In this document: positions 61,641 to 64,000 of the stretch, in pieces | Position numbering within the stretch: the first letter of the stretch is position 1 | Layout of the letters: the number at the start of each line of letters is the position of its first letter | Source of the DNA: Symsagittifera roscoffensis | Taxonomy: Eukaryota > Xenacoelomorpha > Acoela > Convolutidae | Direction: 5' to 3' | DNA: 64,000 nucleotides | NCBI RefSeq assembly: GCF_963678635.1 | Contig: NC_087062.1 | Span: 9,904,670 to 9,968,669 of the forward strand | Position numbers and translations under genes: made by a program | The notes under the pieces: model-generated | Told to the model about the DNA's origin: nothing | Seen by the model: the letters and a program-made list of their open reading frames with translations, nothing else | Databases searched by the model: none

Positions 61641-64000
61641 TGCTTGGAAAAGTCTAAGTTAAAAAAAACAAATCACACTCAAATACAAAATACAGTAATT
61701 CCCCAAATATTTTTCAGACAATTTCAAATACAGACAATACAGCTAAAATACAATCAAGATCAAAAGAAAATTTTAAATATTTCTTATATGGTTAGGGTCA
61801 GAAGGTTTTCAACATTTAAAAAAGAAATGTGAAACATCAAAGAACAACTTTCGAAGACCAAAAATTTTAAAAATAGTTTTCTATGCATAATTTTTTGGGA
61901 TATACAGTTTCAATTTCGTTTTACGATATGTGGACACCCAAATTACCTGATGGCCGGTTGCATCCTCCCTCGCTTAAGGTGTTGCCAGTACATGGTAGTG
62001 TGGTCAATCCTTCAACTGATAACCATTTTGACCGTCTGTAAAAGTCTCAAGGTCTGCATTCATGAGTTTTTGTAGAGTTTTTTTGTTATTTAGCTACTAT
62101 TCTAAGAATTTGAACAGACTTTAAATATAATGATGAGGTACTTTGTTTCTGTCAATTTTTTTCAATTTTTTGCATATAAAAGGAATTGATTGCAAACTAT
62201 CTAATGAAAATTTTGCCGGATGTAAAAAGTTTTTGCGCGCACGTTTTACGAAGTTAAATTGTCAAAATAATCTTTGGCCGACTTATGTTTCTCATTATCG
62301 CTGAATTTGAATTTTAAAATAGATAATTGTTAGTGGCCGACTTGTCTGAACGCGACTACGGAAATCAATACTAGGATTGAAATATGTTTTATTCAAAATA
62401 CAAACACTTCAATTTGAGTTTTGTAAAACGCGGGGTTATTCTCATGTGCAAGGGGCTGCTTGCGCACAAAATTTCAACAATCCGAATACGTTAACTTTTC
62501 TTCAACTTAACTGTGTAAGGTATTACTCTTTCAAACTGTTTTCTTAAAAAACAACCAATTTAAATATTAAAATTTTGGTATGTATTTTTCATGTATCGAT
62601 TAAGTGTTGCAATACCAGTTTTCACATTTTTGCCGTTTTGATTTTGTTTTGACCAGTAAAAAATTTAACAGTCTGGAAATTTTTCGTTCTTTTACTTTTT
62701 CACGCTTTCCAATTTTTGATCACTCTGTTCCTATTGGCTGATTTTTCCCCTTATTCGATCCTTGGCGCATAAGAGATTCCACATTAAAACGCTTTCGTGA
62801 ACAATTCTTTAAAAATTTGGAAGCATGCACTTACAATTTCTTTTCTTTCACATCTTGTTCTCAAGTGTTTTATTCTAATTCAGTATTTTATTTATTTTTA
62901 ACAACTTCATTTTCATGCTTTTTGAGATAAATTTAGTTTTTACTATGAGTGGTTAGTATTATATACTTTCATAATTATTTATAAATTTCATATGATTTTA
63001 TAACCCATTACACAATTTCACTACCCTTTACATTTAAAAAGCTCTGCATTAAAATAGAGTTCTAAGTTCTAGCTAGGTTGCTTTTTGTTTCGACCACTCA
63101 AACAGATTGAAAAGGAGCTATGGATTGGGGTCCGTTTTTAAATTTCTTACAACCATTTTTGACTACCTCAAGAAAAGCTCATAGCAGTTCAAGTGTGCTA
63201 GCATATGAAAGCCTTATTGGTCGTGTTCTAAAAGAACTCCTCGGAATATTTTCGATTTTCAGATTAATTAGACGAAGTTTGATGAGAGGCTGACCTACTA
63301 GTTTTAATTTTGCTCGAAATGTAAGACTATTTTCAACGTTTTTTTAAGTTTTTTCTCAGAATTCGATCACTTTTTTAAAAAAAAATACAAGTTCAGACAA
63401 CAAAATTGCAAAAAAAAAAATCTTAAATCTTTTTTTCTTAAATCCATTTGATTGGAACAGTATGTACTACATGCGCAGCAACCGGCTATTCTTGTTAAAA
63501 ATAGAGTCTAGAATGGTGAACATGAATCAAAAATATTGCTTAAAAAATTAAATCAAAGTTTTGAGCTATTCTTATGTTTGGGTTCTCTGAAGGACTCATC
63601 TGTAATCATTTCAGCGGGGGTATTCTCATGATGGAGGTACTGAACGAAGAAAAGCTTTTAAACAATCAGAATTGTTAGTTATTTCTGTTGGCTGAACGAC
63701 CTTGCGCAAAAATTAAATCCTTACTAAGAGAAAAGTTAATATAGCAATACAGCAAAGTTCTCAGCAAAGTTTTGCTGAACAATTTGTGCAGATCTACAAT
63801 GCTTTTTTATCTTTCAGTTTCTTAAAATTGATTTTAGGTTCTTTCCAATATCCTTCGATTTGCAAAATTTGAAAATTATTGTGTTCTCTTATTTTCTAAT
63901 CGGTCAATTTTAGTTTTAATGGTCTGGATGTTAATTTTAATGACCTGGATGGCTTTTATTTTTTTTTCTTTGAGGTTTTCGCGGTCTCATTAAATTTTTT
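61641..64000. other. AT-rich stretch, no gene seen
   Basis: Apart from an R1-like end at 63440-63499 (GGAACAGTATGTACTACATG then CGCAGCAACCGGCTATTCTTG), nothing is supported. The frame at 61617-61832 is Lys/Gln-rich, without motif. Confidence 0.55.

Overview
The window looks like transposon-rich DNA from an invertebrate animal. This rests on metazoan-type retroelements: a Ty3/gypsy LTR family and APE-type LINEs, sitting in AT-rich DNA with almost no convincing host genes. I cannot name the phylum.

The left two thirds (1-44.3 kb) is a nest of retroelements. Two members of one very large Ty3/gypsy family lie tail to tail. Element P (+ strand) enters from the left edge and ends with its 3' LTR at 16059-16950. 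Element M (- strand) is complete from LTR to LTR, 20821-43373, about 22.5 kb. Its two 895-bp LTRs differ by roughly 3% by eye. M sits inside ORF1 of an APE-type LINE (- strand) whose pieces lie at 43374-44290 and about 17.0-20.8 kb.

In sense order M carries: 5' LTR, a 2.3-kb leader with two kinds of tandem repeat, Gag (two CCHC knuckles), protease, RT, RNase H, a long linker, integrase (D,D-35-E), and a C-terminal domain that I read as a TARG1/OARD1-like macro domain. It continues with ORF2 (coiled coil, a canonical SGNH hydrolase, a second SGNH-like domain, unknown C-terminus), ORF3 (about 1,300 aa in pieces, unknown), PPT and 3' LTR. The extra protein block after integrase (about 9 kb) is as long as gag-pol. 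I see no envelope-like protein. Every long frame carries stops or shifts, so both copies are decayed. P has in addition been rearranged: the segment from integrase C-terminus to ORF2 is present two to three times in tandem, with microhomology at the junctions, and a stretch from ORF2 to ORF3 is deleted.

The right third (44.3-64 kb) is AT-rich and mostly unassignable. It holds a second, strongly decayed LINE (- strand, about 47.8-50.3 kb, with a recognisable RT motif), several short dispersed repeat families, a MITE-like foldback, a 151-bp GC-rich hairpin, a zinc-finger-like fragment between 29-bp direct repeats, and one possible host exon. The candidate undescribed system is the LTR family itself: a giant Ty3/gypsy lineage that has added a macro-like domain, two SGNH-type domains and a large unknown protein.
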